In this document: positions 34,052 to 43,340 of the stretch, piece by piece
Numbering within the stretch: the first letter of the stretch is position 1
Layout of the letters: the number at the start of each line of letters is the position of its first letter
From: an uncultured Eubacteriales bacterium
Lineage (GTDB): Bacteria > Bacillota > Clostridia > Oscillospirales > Oscillospiraceae
Assembly: GCA_949293985.1 (NCBI GenBank)
Contig: CASFFN010000005.1
Span: 114,615 to 178,614, forward strand
DNA: 64,000 nucleotides
Direction of reading: 5' to 3'
Position numbers and translations under genes: made by a program
The notes under the pieces: model-generated
What the model was told of the DNA's origin: nothing
Seen by the model: only the letters and a program-made list of their open reading frames with translations
The model's database searches: none

Positions 34052-34113
34052 TTTACGGAAGCCTTCTGCAAAGATTTTGCAACAGTTCTTTTTAACAGGA
34101 GCAGGGGACTGCC

Positions 34114-34335
34114 TTAGGGGTTTTCAGGGGGATCGGGCCGATACTCCAGAATGTCTCCCGGCTGGCAATCCAGAGCCTGACAGATTGCCTCCAGGGTGGA
34201 GAAGCGGATGGCGCTGACCTTACCGGTTTTGATTTTGGACAGGTTCACATTGGCGATCCCCACTTTTTCCGACAGGGTGTTCAGGGACATTTTCCGGTCC
34301 GCCATGACCCGGTCCAGTCTGAGGATAATGGGCAT
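34114..34335 (-). CDS. Small Cro/CI-type HTH regulator (YozG-like)
   Basis: A 73-residue protein made of one HTH (MSLNTLSEKVGIANVNLSKI, then KTGKVSAIRFSTLEAICQAL) with the ending QPGDILEYR typical of the small XRE regulators paired with DUF2975 membrane proteins. It follows the DUF2975 gene by 19 bases with GGGAGGAAAAG upstream and probably regulates the pair. Confidence 0.9.
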   Translation of the reverse strand: MPIILRLDRVMADRKMSLNTLSEKVGIANVNLSKIKTGKVSAIRFSTLEAICQALDCQPGDILEYRPDPPENP

Positions 34336-34354
34336 AATTCTTTTCCTCCCGGTT

Positions 34355-34948
34355 TTACAAGGTTTCGTCCGACAGCTTTTGCAGACCCTCTCCGTATTTG
34401 AAGATCCAGCTCAGAAGGAGCAGCAGGATAAAGATTCCCACAAAGCCCGCATCTCCCACAACCCGCAAAGAGCAGGAAGCCACCCGGTCGGGGGCAAACA
34501 GAGAGGGAATGTCAAAGGTGCGATACCAGATGGCGTTGGTGATTCCCTGCAAAATGAGATCCAGGAATCCGAACAGCAGGGTGACGTAAGCCAGCTTGCG
34601 AAGGGACTTGCTGACGGTGGCGTGGAAGGGACTGCCCTGGGCGATGGGGGCAAACATTTTCCGCAGAATGAGAAGGGTCCAGCAGGTGCCGATTCCGAAA
34701 ATCACCAGGTTTGCCAGGGTGATTCCCAGCAGGTTTTGCAGATGCCGGGGGGTGTAGTGCTCTGTCAGGGAGAGGGCATAGTTTCCCATGACGAGGGAGA
34801 TTTGGGTATTTTCCATAGTCCCCTCCGGGGCGGTGAACAGGGCCCACAAGGTGGCGAGGATGGCAAGTCCCAGGAAAATGGCCACTACCCAGAGCAGCAC
34901 CGTAAGAATCCGGCGGATGATGGACGCGGTGCGAGTCATCTTGTTCAT
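34355..34948 (-). CDS. DUF2975 family membrane protein
   Basis: A 197-residue protein with four hydrophobic segments (about residues 13-38, 74-94, 116-136 and 168-188) and the conserved APIAQGSPFHATVSKSLRKL motif of DUF2975. The function of the family is unknown; it is nearly always followed by a small XRE regulator, as here. Confidence 0.9.
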   Translation of the reverse strand: MNKMTRTASIIRRILTVLLWVVAIFLGLAILATLWALFTAPEGTMENTQISLVMGNYALSLTEHYTPRHLQNLLGITLANLVIFGIGTCWTLLILRKMFAPIAQGSPFHATVSKSLRKLAYVTLLFGFLDLILQGITNAIWYRTFDIPSLFAPDRVASCSLRVVGDAGFVGIFILLLLLSWIFKYGEGLQKLSDETL

Positions 34949-34983
34949 AAGGCATCTCCTTTTTTTGTTTTGAGGTTACTTTC

Positions 34984-35038
34984 ATTATACCAGAGACTAT
35001 ACGTTTGTCAACTACTTTTTAATGATAAACATTAAAAA
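34984..35038 (-). promoter_or_regulatory. Promoter and palindrome of the DUF2975-HTH operon
   Basis: On the minus strand, TTGACA (35006-35011) and TATAAT (34984-34989) have a 16-base spacer. A perfect inverted repeat TTTTTAATG/CATTAAAAA (35016-35038) sits just upstream of the -35 box and may be the operator for the HTH protein. Confidence 0.7.
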
Positions 35039-35118
35039 ATTTATGATTCAGGACAAACGGTGCCGGCGTGGGAAGCGGGGGAATTTGTTAAGGAATTGTG
35101 TCCATCTGGCAAGAACGG

Positions 35119-35148
35119 TTGACACTATAATGTGGACTATGGTACAAT
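35119..35148 (+). promoter_or_regulatory. Promoter of citrate synthase
   Basis: TTGACA (35119-35124) and TACAAT (35143-35148) are spaced 18 bases, 55 bases before the start codon. Confidence 0.75.
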
Positions 35149-35202
35149 AGAAAAAATGTACCCTTAGTTGGGAACGGAATTCATACCAAAGGAGGATGCC
35201 CA

Positions 35203-36564
35203 ATGGACAAAGCTTATTCTCAAATCACCCCCTACATCCAGAATCTTACCAGTATTTCCCGGCAGAACAATAAGATTGTGCCGGAGATGTACCAGAAATA
35301 TTCCGTCAAGCGGGGCCTGCGGGACGAGAACGGCAACGGCGTGGTCACGGGTCTTACGGAGATTTCCGAAATCGTGTCCAAGGAGAAGGACGAGCAGGGC
35401 AATACCCATCCCTGTGAGGGCCAGCTGTACTATCGGGGCGTGAATGTCCGGGAGCTGGTGGCTGGTTTTTTGAAGGACGACCGGTTTGGCTTTGAGGAGA
35501 CGGTGTATCTGCTCCTGTTTTCCCGGCTGCCCAACGATGGGGAGCTGGAGATGTTCCACAACACCATCAACGATTACCGCACCCTGCCCCCCTCCTTTGT
35601 GCGGGATATGATTCTCAAGGCCCCCAGCCGGGACGGGATGAACTCCCTGTCCCGAAGCGTGCTGGCCCTTTACTCCTATGACGACAACCCGGACGACATC
35701 TCCCAGGAGAATGTGCTGCGCCAGTGCCTTCAGCTCATTTCCATGTTCCCCCTGCTGGCGGTTTACGGCTACCAGGCCTACAACCACTATCATCTGAACC
35801 GAACCCTTTACATCCGCAATCCCTCCCCGGAGTTGTCCACGGCGGAGAATATCCTGCGGATGCTCCGGAAGAACGGCAAGTTCTCCCATCTGGAAGCCAA
35901 GGTGCTGGATTTGGCGCTGGTGCTCCACGCGGAGCACGGCGGCGGCAACAACTCCAGCTTCACCACCCACGTGGTGTCCTCCTCCGGGACGGATACCTAC
36001 TCCGCCATCGCCGCGGCCCTGGGCTCTTTGAAGGGCCCCCGTCACGGCGGCGCCAATATCAAGGTGGTGCAGATGCTGGATGATTTGCGGAAGCACGCCA
36101 ATATCCACGACGAAGGCTCCATCCGGGATTACCTGGTGAAGGTGCTGGACAAGGAGGCCTTTGACCGCTCCGGCCTGATTTACGGCATGGGCCATGCGGT
36201 GTACTCCATCTCCGACCCCAGAGCGGACATTCTCAAGTCCTGCGCCCGGGATTTGTCCACGGAGAAGGGCTGCCAGGAGGACTTTGCCATGTACGAGACT
36301 GTGGCAAGGCTGGCAACGGAAATTATTGCGGAAAAGCGGAAGATTTACAAGGGCGTCAGCCCCAACGTGGACTTCTATTCCGGCATGGTGTATCGGATGC
36401 TGAAGCTCCCGGAGGAGCTTTTTACCCCCATTTTTGCCGTGTCCCGGGTGGCAGGCTGGAGCGCCCACCGGATGGAGGAGCTGCAAAACAACGGCAAGAT
36501 CATCCGCCCCGCCTACATCAACGTAAAGCCCAGAAGGCCTTATGTGCCCCTGAGCGAGCGATAA
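35203..36564 (+). CDS. Citrate synthase
   Basis: A 453-residue enzyme condensing acetyl-CoA and oxaloacetate, feeding the oxidative arm toward 2-oxoglutarate and glutamate. Active-site histidines lie in LHAEHGGGNNSS and YGMGHAVYS, and the catalytic aspartate in SPNVDFYSG. The roughly 70-residue N-terminal extension before the family core is typical of the clostridial long form. AAGGAGG precedes the ATG, and a strong terminator follows, so it is monocistronic. Confidence 0.95.
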   Translation: MDKAYSQITPYIQNLTSISRQNNKIVPEMYQKYSVKRGLRDENGNGVVTGLTEISEIVSKEKDEQGNTHPCEGQLYYRGVNVRELVAGFLKDDRFGFEETVYLLLFSRLPNDGELEMFHNTINDYRTLPPSFVRDMILKAPSRDGMNSLSRSVLALYSYDDNPDDISQENVLRQCLQLISMFPLLAVYGYQAYNHYHLNRTLYIRNPSPELSTAENILRMLRKNGKFSHLEAKVLDLALVLHAEHGGGNNSSFTTHVVSSSGTDTYSAIAAALGSLKGPRHGGANIKVVQMLDDLRKHANIHDEGSIRDYLVKVLDKEAFDRSGLIYGMGHAVYSISDPRADILKSCARDLSTEKGCQEDFAMYETVARLATEIIAEKRKIYKGVSPNVDFYSGMVYRMLKLPEELFTPIFAVSRVAGWSAHRMEELQNNGKIIRPAYINVKPRRPYVPLSER

Positions 36565-36565
36565 G

Positions 36566-36606
36566 TTCAGCGCCCTCTCCCAACCGGGAGAGGGCGCTGA
36601 TTTGGT
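36566..36606 (+). terminator. Terminator of citrate synthase
   Basis: CAGCGCCCTCTCCC pairs with GGGAGAGGGCGCTG, then ATTTGGTT. It overlaps the end region of the convergent alpha-galactosidase pseudogene. Confidence 0.82.
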
Positions 36607-36631
36607 TGCGCCAAGGCAAAACCCAATTTTC

Positions 36632-38481
36632 TTATGCTTTTGTCAGATGTACAGCGATGGCGGAAAAGGCCGTGTCGGGATTAAAAATCAGATGATTTCC
36701 GGAAAGCTTGACTTGTTCCGGGTTTACGGCATAAATCCGGCGGATTTGGTACTGTCCTTCCGGAATGGGGATGGAAACCGGGGCAGGTTCTCCTGCAAAT
36801 TGGTGGAAAACCCCCAGCAGTTCCCCGGAAGCGCCGGTGCGCGGGACGCACTGCCAGCCCTGAGGCTGGTTGTAGCTGACCATTTCCGGCCCGAACCGCT
36901 CCGAGCGGCCCTGGTCGATGATGGGAGCTACCTCCCGATAAAAGTCCATGGCCTCATCCACCAGACTCCACTGCTCCGGGGAGAGCTCCGTCACATCCCC
37001 GGACAGGCACATCCGCCCTAAGAAGGTGGCGGCCAGGGAGTAGACCAGCCGGTGAGGGGCGTCGGTCTGCCGCAGTCCCTCTCCCAGGCTTTCGGCGCCG
37101 TCGCAGCCCAGGCCGATGGTGTCGTTGTAGTCCAGCTTCACATAGCCAAAGCCGTTTTCTTCCAGAAAGTCGATAATTCTCTTCCTCAGGTGGTTCAGCT
37201 CCCAGTCCTGCCGGAAGTCCCAGAACCGCCGGGTGAAGGTAGTGACGGGTACCCCGTCCCGGTGGAGTAAATGGGCCGTGTCATGGAAGGACTGGGAATC
37301 AAAGCCCACATTCTCCGGCTCAAACCAGATGCCTGGCACCATCCCCGCCTCCCGGATGACCTTGGCGGTATGCCCTAGTCCTTTGGGGAACAGGGCCTTG
37401 GAGGGAATCCAGTCCCCCAGGGTGTTGTCCCAGCCTTGTCCTCCGGCTTGTACCACCCGGCGTCAATGACAAAGTAGGAGATGGGCTTGCCCCGGAGGGC
37501 TTCCACCATGGCAGCCACCTTTTCCTCCGAGGGGCTTCCCCAGGTGGCGCAGTATTCATTATATAATATGGGCATCCCTTTTTCCTGCCGGGGAGCTTCC
37601 TCCATGGCAGCGGTGAGCACCTGGGCGGCTTCCAGAACCGTGTCTCCCCGGGTGACGGTGAGCACCGCCTCCGGGGTCCGGAAAGTCTCTCCCGGGAGAA
37701 GCTCCTTCCGCCAGTGGCCCAGCTCATAGTCTGCCGGTCCGCCGGACAGACATACTCCGTCATCGAACCGGGAGACCTCTATCTGCCAGGCGCCGGTGTT
37801 ATACAGCTGACAGCCCCAGAACACCCGGTTTCTGGTGTCCTGCAAAAAGGCCCAGGGGAAATAGCCGTTGCAGGGCATGGAACCGGCCTGCCCGAACCGC
37901 ACATTCCGCAGCCCAAACCAGGCCCAGGAGGGCTCCAGATTCAGGTGCTCCAGAGGGTCGGATTGCAGCCTTGCCTCCATGCTCCAGGCGGAGAGCAACC
38001 GATGAAGCCACAGCTGCCCCGGTGCGCTGCCTTCCTCCAGGGGGGGTGATGCCCATGAGGCAGAAGCTGGACAAGGCTTCCAGGGTCACCGGCCGGAAGG
38101 AGGTGTTCCGAAACTCCGTAGAGCAGTATACATAATCTCCGCCTGTCCACCGGAGCCGATGGAAGCACTCCCCATGCTCCGGGTGTACCAGCCGGGTTTC
38201 CCAGTTTTTTCCTTTTTCTGTGTCATATTCCCGGAGGGAATCAAACTGCAAAGCTTTGCTGGTGCCGCTCAATCCCAGGCTCCGGCCTCCGGCGTAGGCG
38301 GTGGGATGGATGTCCCCGGCGATGTGGGCCTGAACCAGAGATACCACCTGCTGCCGCTTTTGTCCAAAGCCACAGCCTCACACCCCGCCGGCACCATTTG
38401 CAGCCCCACCTGCCGGGTGTCCTCGTCCAGCAGATACTGCAAGCGCATTTGGAAAAGGGAAATTTCTTTCAGAATTTGCAA
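36632..38481 (-). pseudogene. Alpha-galactosidase (GH36-type), broken by three frameshifts
   Basis: Four overlapping frames together make one GH36-like protein of about 615 residues: MQILKEISLF...SGSRW, then VSLVQAHIAGDIHPTAYAGG..., then LEEGSAPGQLWLHRLLSAWS..., then GQGWDNTLGDWIPSK... to the end. Frame changes lie near 38345, in a run of seven G at 38040-38046, and near 37440. The nucleophile segment YVKLDYND and acid/base segment CLSGDVTELSPEQW are intact in the last frame. Without correction no active enzyme is made. Sequencing error at the homopolymer cannot be excluded. Confidence 0.85.
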
Positions 38482-38554
38482 CGGAAAACCTTCTTATATT
38501 TGGATTACCTTATCGTTTAATCTATCACAGAAATCCACAGAAGTAGAGAGTAAA

Positions 38555-38579
38555 GCCCTGCCGGAAATCCCGGCAGGGC
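38555..38579 (-). terminator. Terminator of the K+/H+ antiporter gene
   Basis: GCCCTGCCGG pairs with CCGGCAGGGC just downstream of the antiporter stop; on the minus strand it is followed by TTTA. The rest of 38482-38586 holds only the AT-rich upstream region of the pseudogene. Confidence 0.7.
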
Positions 38580-38586
38580 AGAAAAA

Positions 38587-40197
38587 TTAACGTTCCCCAT
38601 TCTCGGCCTGAAGCTGCGTCAGCACCAGAATGTCCCCGGGGCGCACCACGGTGCTTCCGGTGGGAATGATGGTGTCGATGCCCCGCTTGATGAGAATCAC
38701 CCGGTTACAGTGGGCCTGGGGAATCTGGGACAGCGGTTGGTTGGCAAACCGGTGGTTCTTCTCCACCGGGACCTCGTGAAAGAGCAGCTGACTTTGGTCC
38801 TGGAAGCTTCGGGCAGCCAGCACCAGCACATCCCCGGCCTCCAGCACCGTTGCGCCGGTGGGGGTCAGCAGCTGCCCCTGCCGGAGGATCACCGCCACCA
38901 GCAGGTCGGAGGGCAGCCGGAGCTGAGACAGGCTCTGCCCGCACCAGCCGTGTCCCGCCTCCATCCGCAGCCGGATGAAGTGGATGTCGCTGTCCTCCTG
39001 ATAGTCGTTGAAGGTGCGGCCCACATCGGCGGTGGGGTCCAGCATTTGCAGCTTTTTGGCAAGGAGGGGCAGCATGGTCCCCTGGATGGAGATGGACAGC
39101 AGCACAATACAAAATACCAGATTATACAGGTTAAAGGTGGTGGAAATGCCGCTGAGCACCGCCGAGATGGCAAACACGATGGAGGCTGCCCCCCGAAGCC
39201 CCGCCCAGGAGGTAAGGGCAATCTGGGAAAGACCTGCCCGGAAGGGAGCCAGGATGGCGGTGCAGACCAGGGGCCGTACCACAAGGGTCAGCAGCACCAT
39301 AATCAAAAGGGCGGGAACAATCACCGCCGGAAGCTGCACGGGAGTTACCAGCAGCCCCAGCAGGAAGAAAATCAGCACCTGGGACACCTGGGTCAGCACA
39401 TCAAAGAAGTGGACAAGAAACTTTTTCTGGGGCAGATGGCTGTTGCCGATGTAGATACCACACAGGTAAACGCTCAGATACCCGTTGCCGGAGAGCTGGG
39501 AGGGAAGGGCGTAGGACAAAAGCATGATTGCCAGCAAAAAGATGGTGTGGCTCTCCTGGGAGGGCAGCAGCTGACAGTGCAGCAGCTTCACCCCAATCCA
39601 GCCCATGGCGATGCCCAGTAAGCCGCCGATGAGCAGCTGCCGGGCCAGCAGCCCGGGAACGGATACAGATTCCCCGGACAGCAGGGCAATGGCCAGGGTG
39701 GTGAGCATGAAGGACATGGGGTCGTTGGAGCCGGACTCCATTTCCAGCAGAGAGTCGGTGTGGTATTTAAGTGCCAGCTTCCGGGAGCGGAGGATGTTGA
39801 AAACGGAAGCGGCATCGGTGGAGGAGATGACGCCGCCGATGAGCAGACACTCCTGCCAGGAAAGGCGGAAGATGAGGTGCACCAGCACCGCCACCCCTCC
39901 GGCAGTCCCCGCCACCCCCAGGGTGGACAGGAGAATGGACTGGGGCAGCACCGGCCGGGCCGCCCGGAGGTTGGTGCCGAAGCCGCCGTAAAACATAATG
40001 CACAAAAGGCACACAGAGCAGACAGTGTTTACCCCCAGATAGTCGTCAAAGGGGATTTTCAGTACGCCGTTTTCTCCAAAGAGCATACCCAGCCCAATGA
40101 AAATCAGCAGGGAGGGCAGAGGGATTTTTTCCATAAACCGGCCCAGCAGAATGCAGATAAAAATCACCAGGCCCATAAGCAGCAGCGCTTGATTCAA
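38587..40197 (-). CDS. Potassium/proton antiporter with C-terminal RCK-C (TrkA-C) domains
   Basis: A 536-residue CPA1-type exchanger: about twelve helices in residues 1-390 (with GGVISSTDAASVFNILRSR and ESGSNDPMSFMLT, the ion-binding Asp region), then two TrkA-C domains (about 400-475 and 480-530, GDVLVLAA and GDILVLTQ). TrkA-C domains often bind c-di-AMP or nucleotides in K+ exporters. The start is TTG 40195-40197, because AAGGAGG lies seven bases upstream and the protein then begins with its first helix; a longer upstream frame runs through the leader. Confidence 0.92.
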   Translation of the reverse strand: MNQALLLMGLVIFICILLGRFMEKIPLPSLLIFIGLGMLFGENGVLKIPFDDYLGVNTVCSVCLLCIMFYGGFGTNLRAARPVLPQSILLSTLGVAGTAGGVAVLVHLIFRLSWQECLLIGGVISSTDAASVFNILRSRKLALKYHTDSLLEMESGSNDPMSFMLTTLAIALLSGESVSVPGLLARQLLIGGLLGIAMGWIGVKLLHCQLLPSQESHTIFLLAIMLLSYALPSQLSGNGYLSVYLCGIYIGNSHLPQKKFLVHFFDVLTQVSQVLIFFLLGLLVTPVQLPAVIVPALLIMVLLTLVVRPLVCTAILAPFRAGLSQIALTSWAGLRGAASIVFAISAVLSGISTTFNLYNLVFCIVLLSISIQGTMLPLLAKKLQMLDPTADVGRTFNDYQEDSDIHFIRLRMEAGHGWCGQSLSQLRLPSDLLVAVILRQGQLLTPTGATVLEAGDVLVLAARSFQDQSQLLFHEVPVEKNHRFANQPLSQIPQAHCNRVILIKRGIDTIIPTGSTVVRPGDILVLTQLQAENGER

Positions 40198-40300
40198 GGG
40201 GAGGCCTCCTTTCCGGTGGAATAAAATACACCCGGCAGCACCGCGGACCTTGCTGCCGGGATAAGCGTTTGGTTTCCCCTCCGGGAACGCCTTTTTTGAT
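40198..40300 (-). promoter_or_regulatory. Structured leader of the antiporter mRNA
   Basis: Between promoter and start codon two hairpins can form on the minus strand, GCGTT...AACGC and the ten-base-pair CCCGGCAGCA/TGCTGCCGGG. They could be a regulatory RNA; no known riboswitch class is recognised. Confidence 0.45.
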
Positions 40301-40306
40301 GTATTC

Positions 40307-40366
40307 ATTATAGCAGAAATTTCGGTGCTTTTCAAGACTTGAAACCCTGGGAATTTGGGATAAAAT
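40307..40366. promoter_or_regulatory. Divergent promoters sharing a palindrome over both -35 boxes
   Basis: For the antiporter (minus strand), TTGAAA (40330-40335) and TATAAT (40307-40312) have a 17-base spacer. For the protease-like gene (plus strand), TTGAAA (40339-40344) and TAAAAT (40361-40366) have a 16-base spacer. The two -35 boxes form the perfect palindrome TTTCAAGACTTGAAA. Confidence 0.75.
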
Positions 40367-40395
40367 GATGGAAAAATAACACGGGAGGGGTATCT

Positions 40396-41715
40396 ATGAC
40401 ACTTGCAGACAAGGTGGGGGATTTGTCTATGCTTTGGAAACAGGTCAGCTTGGTTTTTCCCTATTTTGACCGGCTGGGGTTTTCCTGGGACGAGGTTTAC
40501 AAGACATTTCTTTCAAAGGTGCTGGAATCGAAAACAGACAGGGAATTTCACCTGCTGCTGGCGGCGTTTATGAACCGGCTGGGGGACGGTCACACGGATT
40601 ATCTGTTCCCCAAGACTTTCCAGGAGGAAGTGGGCTATCTGCCCTTTACCCTCCGCCAAATACAAAACAGCTATTGCATTGACGGTATTATCCCGGAAAA
40701 GAAGGCTTATGCTGCTCTGCCCATTACCGCCATCAACGGTGTGCCCTTTTCCCAATACATTCAGCAGGTCAAGGTGTACGCCTACCATGTGGGAGATTCT
40801 ATAAGCCGGTACGGCCTTCATCGGATACTTCCCTTTTTCCTGAAAAAAGAGGGCAATCTCGCCCTGACTCCGGAGGGCAGTTTCTCCTTCCACCTGCTTC
40901 CGGTGAAGCCTGAAAACCTTCAGCCCCGGAAACTGACTCTGCCTGAGTCTTATGAAAAGGCAGAGGGGGGCAAGCTGGATATTCGCCTGTACGGCGGGAA
41001 TATTCTCTACATCCGAATGGACGACTTCCTGTATTCCAAGGCCGCAGGTGAGGTGGAGGCGGCTATCCGCAGAAATCCGACAATATCTGGTGTTCTGTTG
41101 GACCTGCGGGAAAATATCGGGGGTATGACGCGGTTTGGGGCAAAGGTTGCGGAGCTTTTCATATCCGGGGAATTTCACGCCTGCCAAAAGCGCACCCGTA
41201 CCATGAACGGCTGCGACCTGGCCTGTGCCACCCAGATTCTGGGGTGGCGGGAGGGTGCCACAGAGGCGGAGATTACCGAAAGCGAGAGTTATCTGAACAA
41301 CACCCATTTTGAACACTATGTGGACACCTACGGTGGCGCCCACCACAAAGCCCTGTTTACCGGACCCTGCCTGCTGCTTACCTCCCGGCATACGGTCTCC
41401 GCCGCAGAGGATTTTGTGGCTATGTTCCGCACCAACGCCCGGGCAACCATTCTGGGGACCCCCACCTGCGGTACCACCGGCACGCCCCTTTTGCAGTCTC
41501 TTTCCTGTGGGGGCAGTATGCGGGTGTGTTCTGTGGGCTATCAGCTTCTGGATGGGACGGAGTTTGTGGGGCGGGGCATTGACCCGGATATCCTTCTGGA
41601 AGGGTCTTTGACGGATTTCCGCCGGGGATACGATGCTGTCCTGGAAAAGGCACTGGCTATCCTTAAAAAAATACCCTGCCGGGAATCCCGGCAGGGCGAT
41701 GGGGTCTTGGCTTAG
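40396..41715 (+). CDS. S41 (tail-specific protease)-like protein
   Basis: A 439-residue protein with an N-terminal helical region ([15 protein letters not shown]) and an S41 peptidase-like core: [11 protein letters not shown], then [20 protein letters not shown] with a serine where the S41 nucleophile sits, and [12 protein letters not shown] near the end. No signal peptide is seen, so it is probably cytosolic, unlike secreted CtpA. GGGAGGGG precedes the ATG. Its last codons encode PCRESRQGD from within a terminator hairpin, and its stop overlaps the convergent rubrerythrin stop. Confidence 0.83.
   Translation: MTLADKVGDLSMLWKQVSLVFPYFDRLGFSWDEVYKTFLSKVLESKTDREFHLLLAAFMNRLGDGHTDYLFPKTFQEEVGYLPFTLRQIQNSYCIDGIIPEKKAYAALPITAINGVPFSQYIQQVKVYAYHVGDSISRYGLHRILPFFLKKEGNLALTPEGSFSFHLLPVKPENLQPRKLTLPESYEKAEGGKLDIRLYGGNILYIRMDDFLYSKAAGEVEAAIRRNPTISGVLLDLRENIGGMTRFGAKVAELFISGEFHACQKRTRTMNGCDLACATQILGWREGATEAEITESESYLNNTHFEHYVDTYGGAHHKALFTGPCLLLTSRHTVSAAEDFVAMFRTNARATILGTPTCGTTGTPLLQSLSCGGSMRVCSVGYQLLDGTEFVGRGIDPDILLEGSLTDFRRGYDAVLEKALAILKKIPCRESRQGDGVLA
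41673..41696. terminator. Terminator hairpin inside the end of the S41-like gene
   Basis: CCCTGCCGGG pairs with CCCGGCAGGG within the coding sequence, 19 bases before the stop. It also lies just downstream of the convergent rubrerythrin gene and may serve both. Confidence 0.6.
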
Positions 41716-42263
41716 TAGTTGTCCTTCCGAACCTCGAAGAAGGCCTGGGGATGGTTGCACACGGGGCAAACCTCGGGAGCGGAGACGCTCAGCACCAGGT
41801 GACCGCAGTTGCGGCACTCCCACAGGGTCACGCCGCTTTTTTCAAATACGGCCTTGGTCTCCACGTTCTTGAGAAGTGCACGGTAGCGCTCCTCGTGGGA
41901 CTTTTCGATGGCGGCGACGCCGCGGAACTGGGCGGCCAGAGCGTGGAAGCCCTCTTCTTCCGCCTCCTTGGCCATCCGGTCATACATATCCGTCCACTCG
42001 TAGTTCTCACCCTGAGCGGCATGGAGCAGGTTCTCCTCTACGGAGCCCAGCTCGCCCAGTGCCTTGAACCACAGCTTGGCGTGCTCCTTCTCGTTCTCAG
42101 CGGTCTGCAGGAACAGAGCGGCAATCTGCTCGTAGCCGGCCTTCTTGGCTACGGACGCGAAGTAGGTGTACTTGTTCCGGGCCTGGGATTCCCCGGCAAA
42201 GGCTTCCCACAGATTCTTCTCGGTTTTGGTACCGGCGTAGGGGTTCTTCTTCTGGTTTTCCAT
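41712..42263 (-). CDS. Rubrerythrin
   Basis: A 183-residue peroxidase that reduces H2O2 with electrons from rubredoxin or its own rubredoxin-like site. The four-helix diiron domain has [22 protein letters not shown] and [10 protein letters not shown], and the C-terminal iron site has CRNCG and CPVCNH. It fits with the flavodiiron protein elsewhere in the window as oxygen defence. It has its own promoter. Confidence 0.96.
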   Translation of the reverse strand: MENQKKNPYAGTKTEKNLWEAFAGESQARNKYTYFASVAKKAGYEQIAALFLQTAENEKEHAKLWFKALGELGSVEENLLHAAQGENYEWTDMYDRMAKEAEEEGFHALAAQFRGVAAIEKSHEERYRALLKNVETKAVFEKSGVTLWECRNCGHLVLSVSAPEVCPVCNHPQAFFEVRKDNY

Positions 42264-42335
42264 GGTAAATTCCTCCGTTTATGGTGATATTTCAGGGCCT
42301 TTTGGCCGCCTGAGTGCATATTGGGGCACAGGGCT

Positions 42336-42364
42336 ATGGTAACATCTGCCCTTCGTTCTGTCAA
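42336..42364 (-). promoter_or_regulatory. Promoter of rubrerythrin
   Basis: On the minus strand, TTGACA (42359-42364) and TACCAT (42336-42341) have a 17-base spacer, inside the end region of the rhodanese gene. Confidence 0.7.
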
Positions 42365-42379
42365 CTGGGAAAAAGAACG

Positions 42380-42763
42380 TCAGGTTCCGGTTTCTACCTG
42401 CCCTGGCCAGTCCAGGATTCCGCCAAACTCTACAACATTGGTGTAGCCCAGGGCGGCCAGCTTTTTGGAAGCCTGCTTGCTCCGGTTGCCGCTGCGGCAG
42501 TATACCAGAATCAGCTGCTCCTTGTCCGGAAGCCCCGCCGGGGCCTGCGAGCCGATGGACTCGTTGGGGATGTTGATGGCTCCGGGGATGTGCCCGGAGG
42601 CAAACTCCTGCCCGGTGCGCACATCCAGGATGATATAGTTTTGTTCCGACTCCATCATCTCCATGGCAGTATCCATGGACACCTGCCGGTAGGAAGGACT
42701 GCCGCCGGAGGCGGCGCAGCCGGTGAGGAACAGGCAGGAAAGGAGACACAGAAGCTTTTTCAT
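42380..42763 (-). CDS. Rhodanese-like lipoprotein
   Basis: A 127-residue lipoprotein (lipobox LTGC) with a single rhodanese domain: active-site loop CRSGNRS, plus YIILDVRTGQEFASGHIPGA at its start. It could move sulfane sulfur outside the membrane. It starts four bases after the Fe-S membrane protein gene, so the two are co-transcribed with the upstream ferredoxin. Confidence 0.93.
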   Translation of the reverse strand: MKKLLCLLSCLFLTGCAASGGSPSYRQVSMDTAMEMMESEQNYIILDVRTGQEFASGHIPGAINIPNESIGSQAPAGLPDKEQLILVYCRSGNRSKQASKKLAALGYTNVVEFGGILDWPGQVETGT

Positions 42764-42767
42764 ACAA

Positions 42768-43340
42768 TCACTCCTTGTTTTTGATTTTGCAGATGAGCTG
42801 GGTCATGGTGCCCATGGGGCAGTAGACGCACCAGCTTCTGGGCTTGAACAGCACCATGGTCACAAGCCCCAGCACCGTGGAGGTGAGCATGACGCTGTAA
42901 AAGCCAAAGGCGAACTGGGCAACGCCTTGATGAAAGAGGGTGCCGTGGTAGGCCCAGCGCCAGGGCAGCCGGAAGGTCCACAGCAGGGTGACCGCCTGCT
43001 TCAGCTGGGCCGTCCCGGCGAATACCAGGTAAGTATTCCACAACATGACGAAAAACATAACAAAGAAAAAGATGAGAAAGACGTACCGGAAGGCCTTGCT
43101 TTTCATCCACTTGGGAATATCCCGCTTCCGGGAGAGGCCAAACCGTCCACCCAGCAAAGAGAAAAGCTGGCCTCTGCCGCAGTACCGGTTGCAGTAGGCC
43201 TTGGTTCCGCTGACGGCGGAGATGACCAGGGGAATGAAAAAGCACAAAAGCCCCAGCCAGGCAAAAAGAATGTTGAAAAATCCTAAAATCAGATAGATAA
43301 GAGAGAAAATCCAAAGAAAGTCATACCATTTCTTCTTCAT
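42768..43340 (-). CDS. 4Fe-4S membrane protein (NapH/YccM-like)
   Basis: A 190-residue protein with four to five helices and two short cysteine motifs, AYCNRYCGRG and WCVYCPMG, as in the membrane electron carriers NapH/CcoG. It probably passes electrons between the ferredoxin encoded just upstream and a membrane or extracytoplasmic partner. ATG 43338-43340 overlaps the ferredoxin stop by four bases, and GGAGG lies upstream; the longer frame is antisense-like and arginine-rich. Confidence 0.85.
   Translation of the reverse strand: MKKKWYDFLWIFSLIYLILGFFNILFAWLGLLCFFIPLVISAVSGTKAYCNRYCGRGQLFSLLGGRFGLSRKRDIPKWMKSKAFRYVFLIFFFVMFFVMLWNTYLVFAGTAQLKQAVTLLWTFRLPWRWAYHGTLFHQGVAQFAFGFYSVMLTSTVLGLVTMVLFKPRSWCVYCPMGTMTQLICKIKNKE

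Noticed and set aside
38040..38046. Programmed frameshift in the alpha-galactosidase gene
   Set aside because: A homopolymer alone could suggest slippage, but two further shifts in the same gene make decay or sequencing error the simpler reading.
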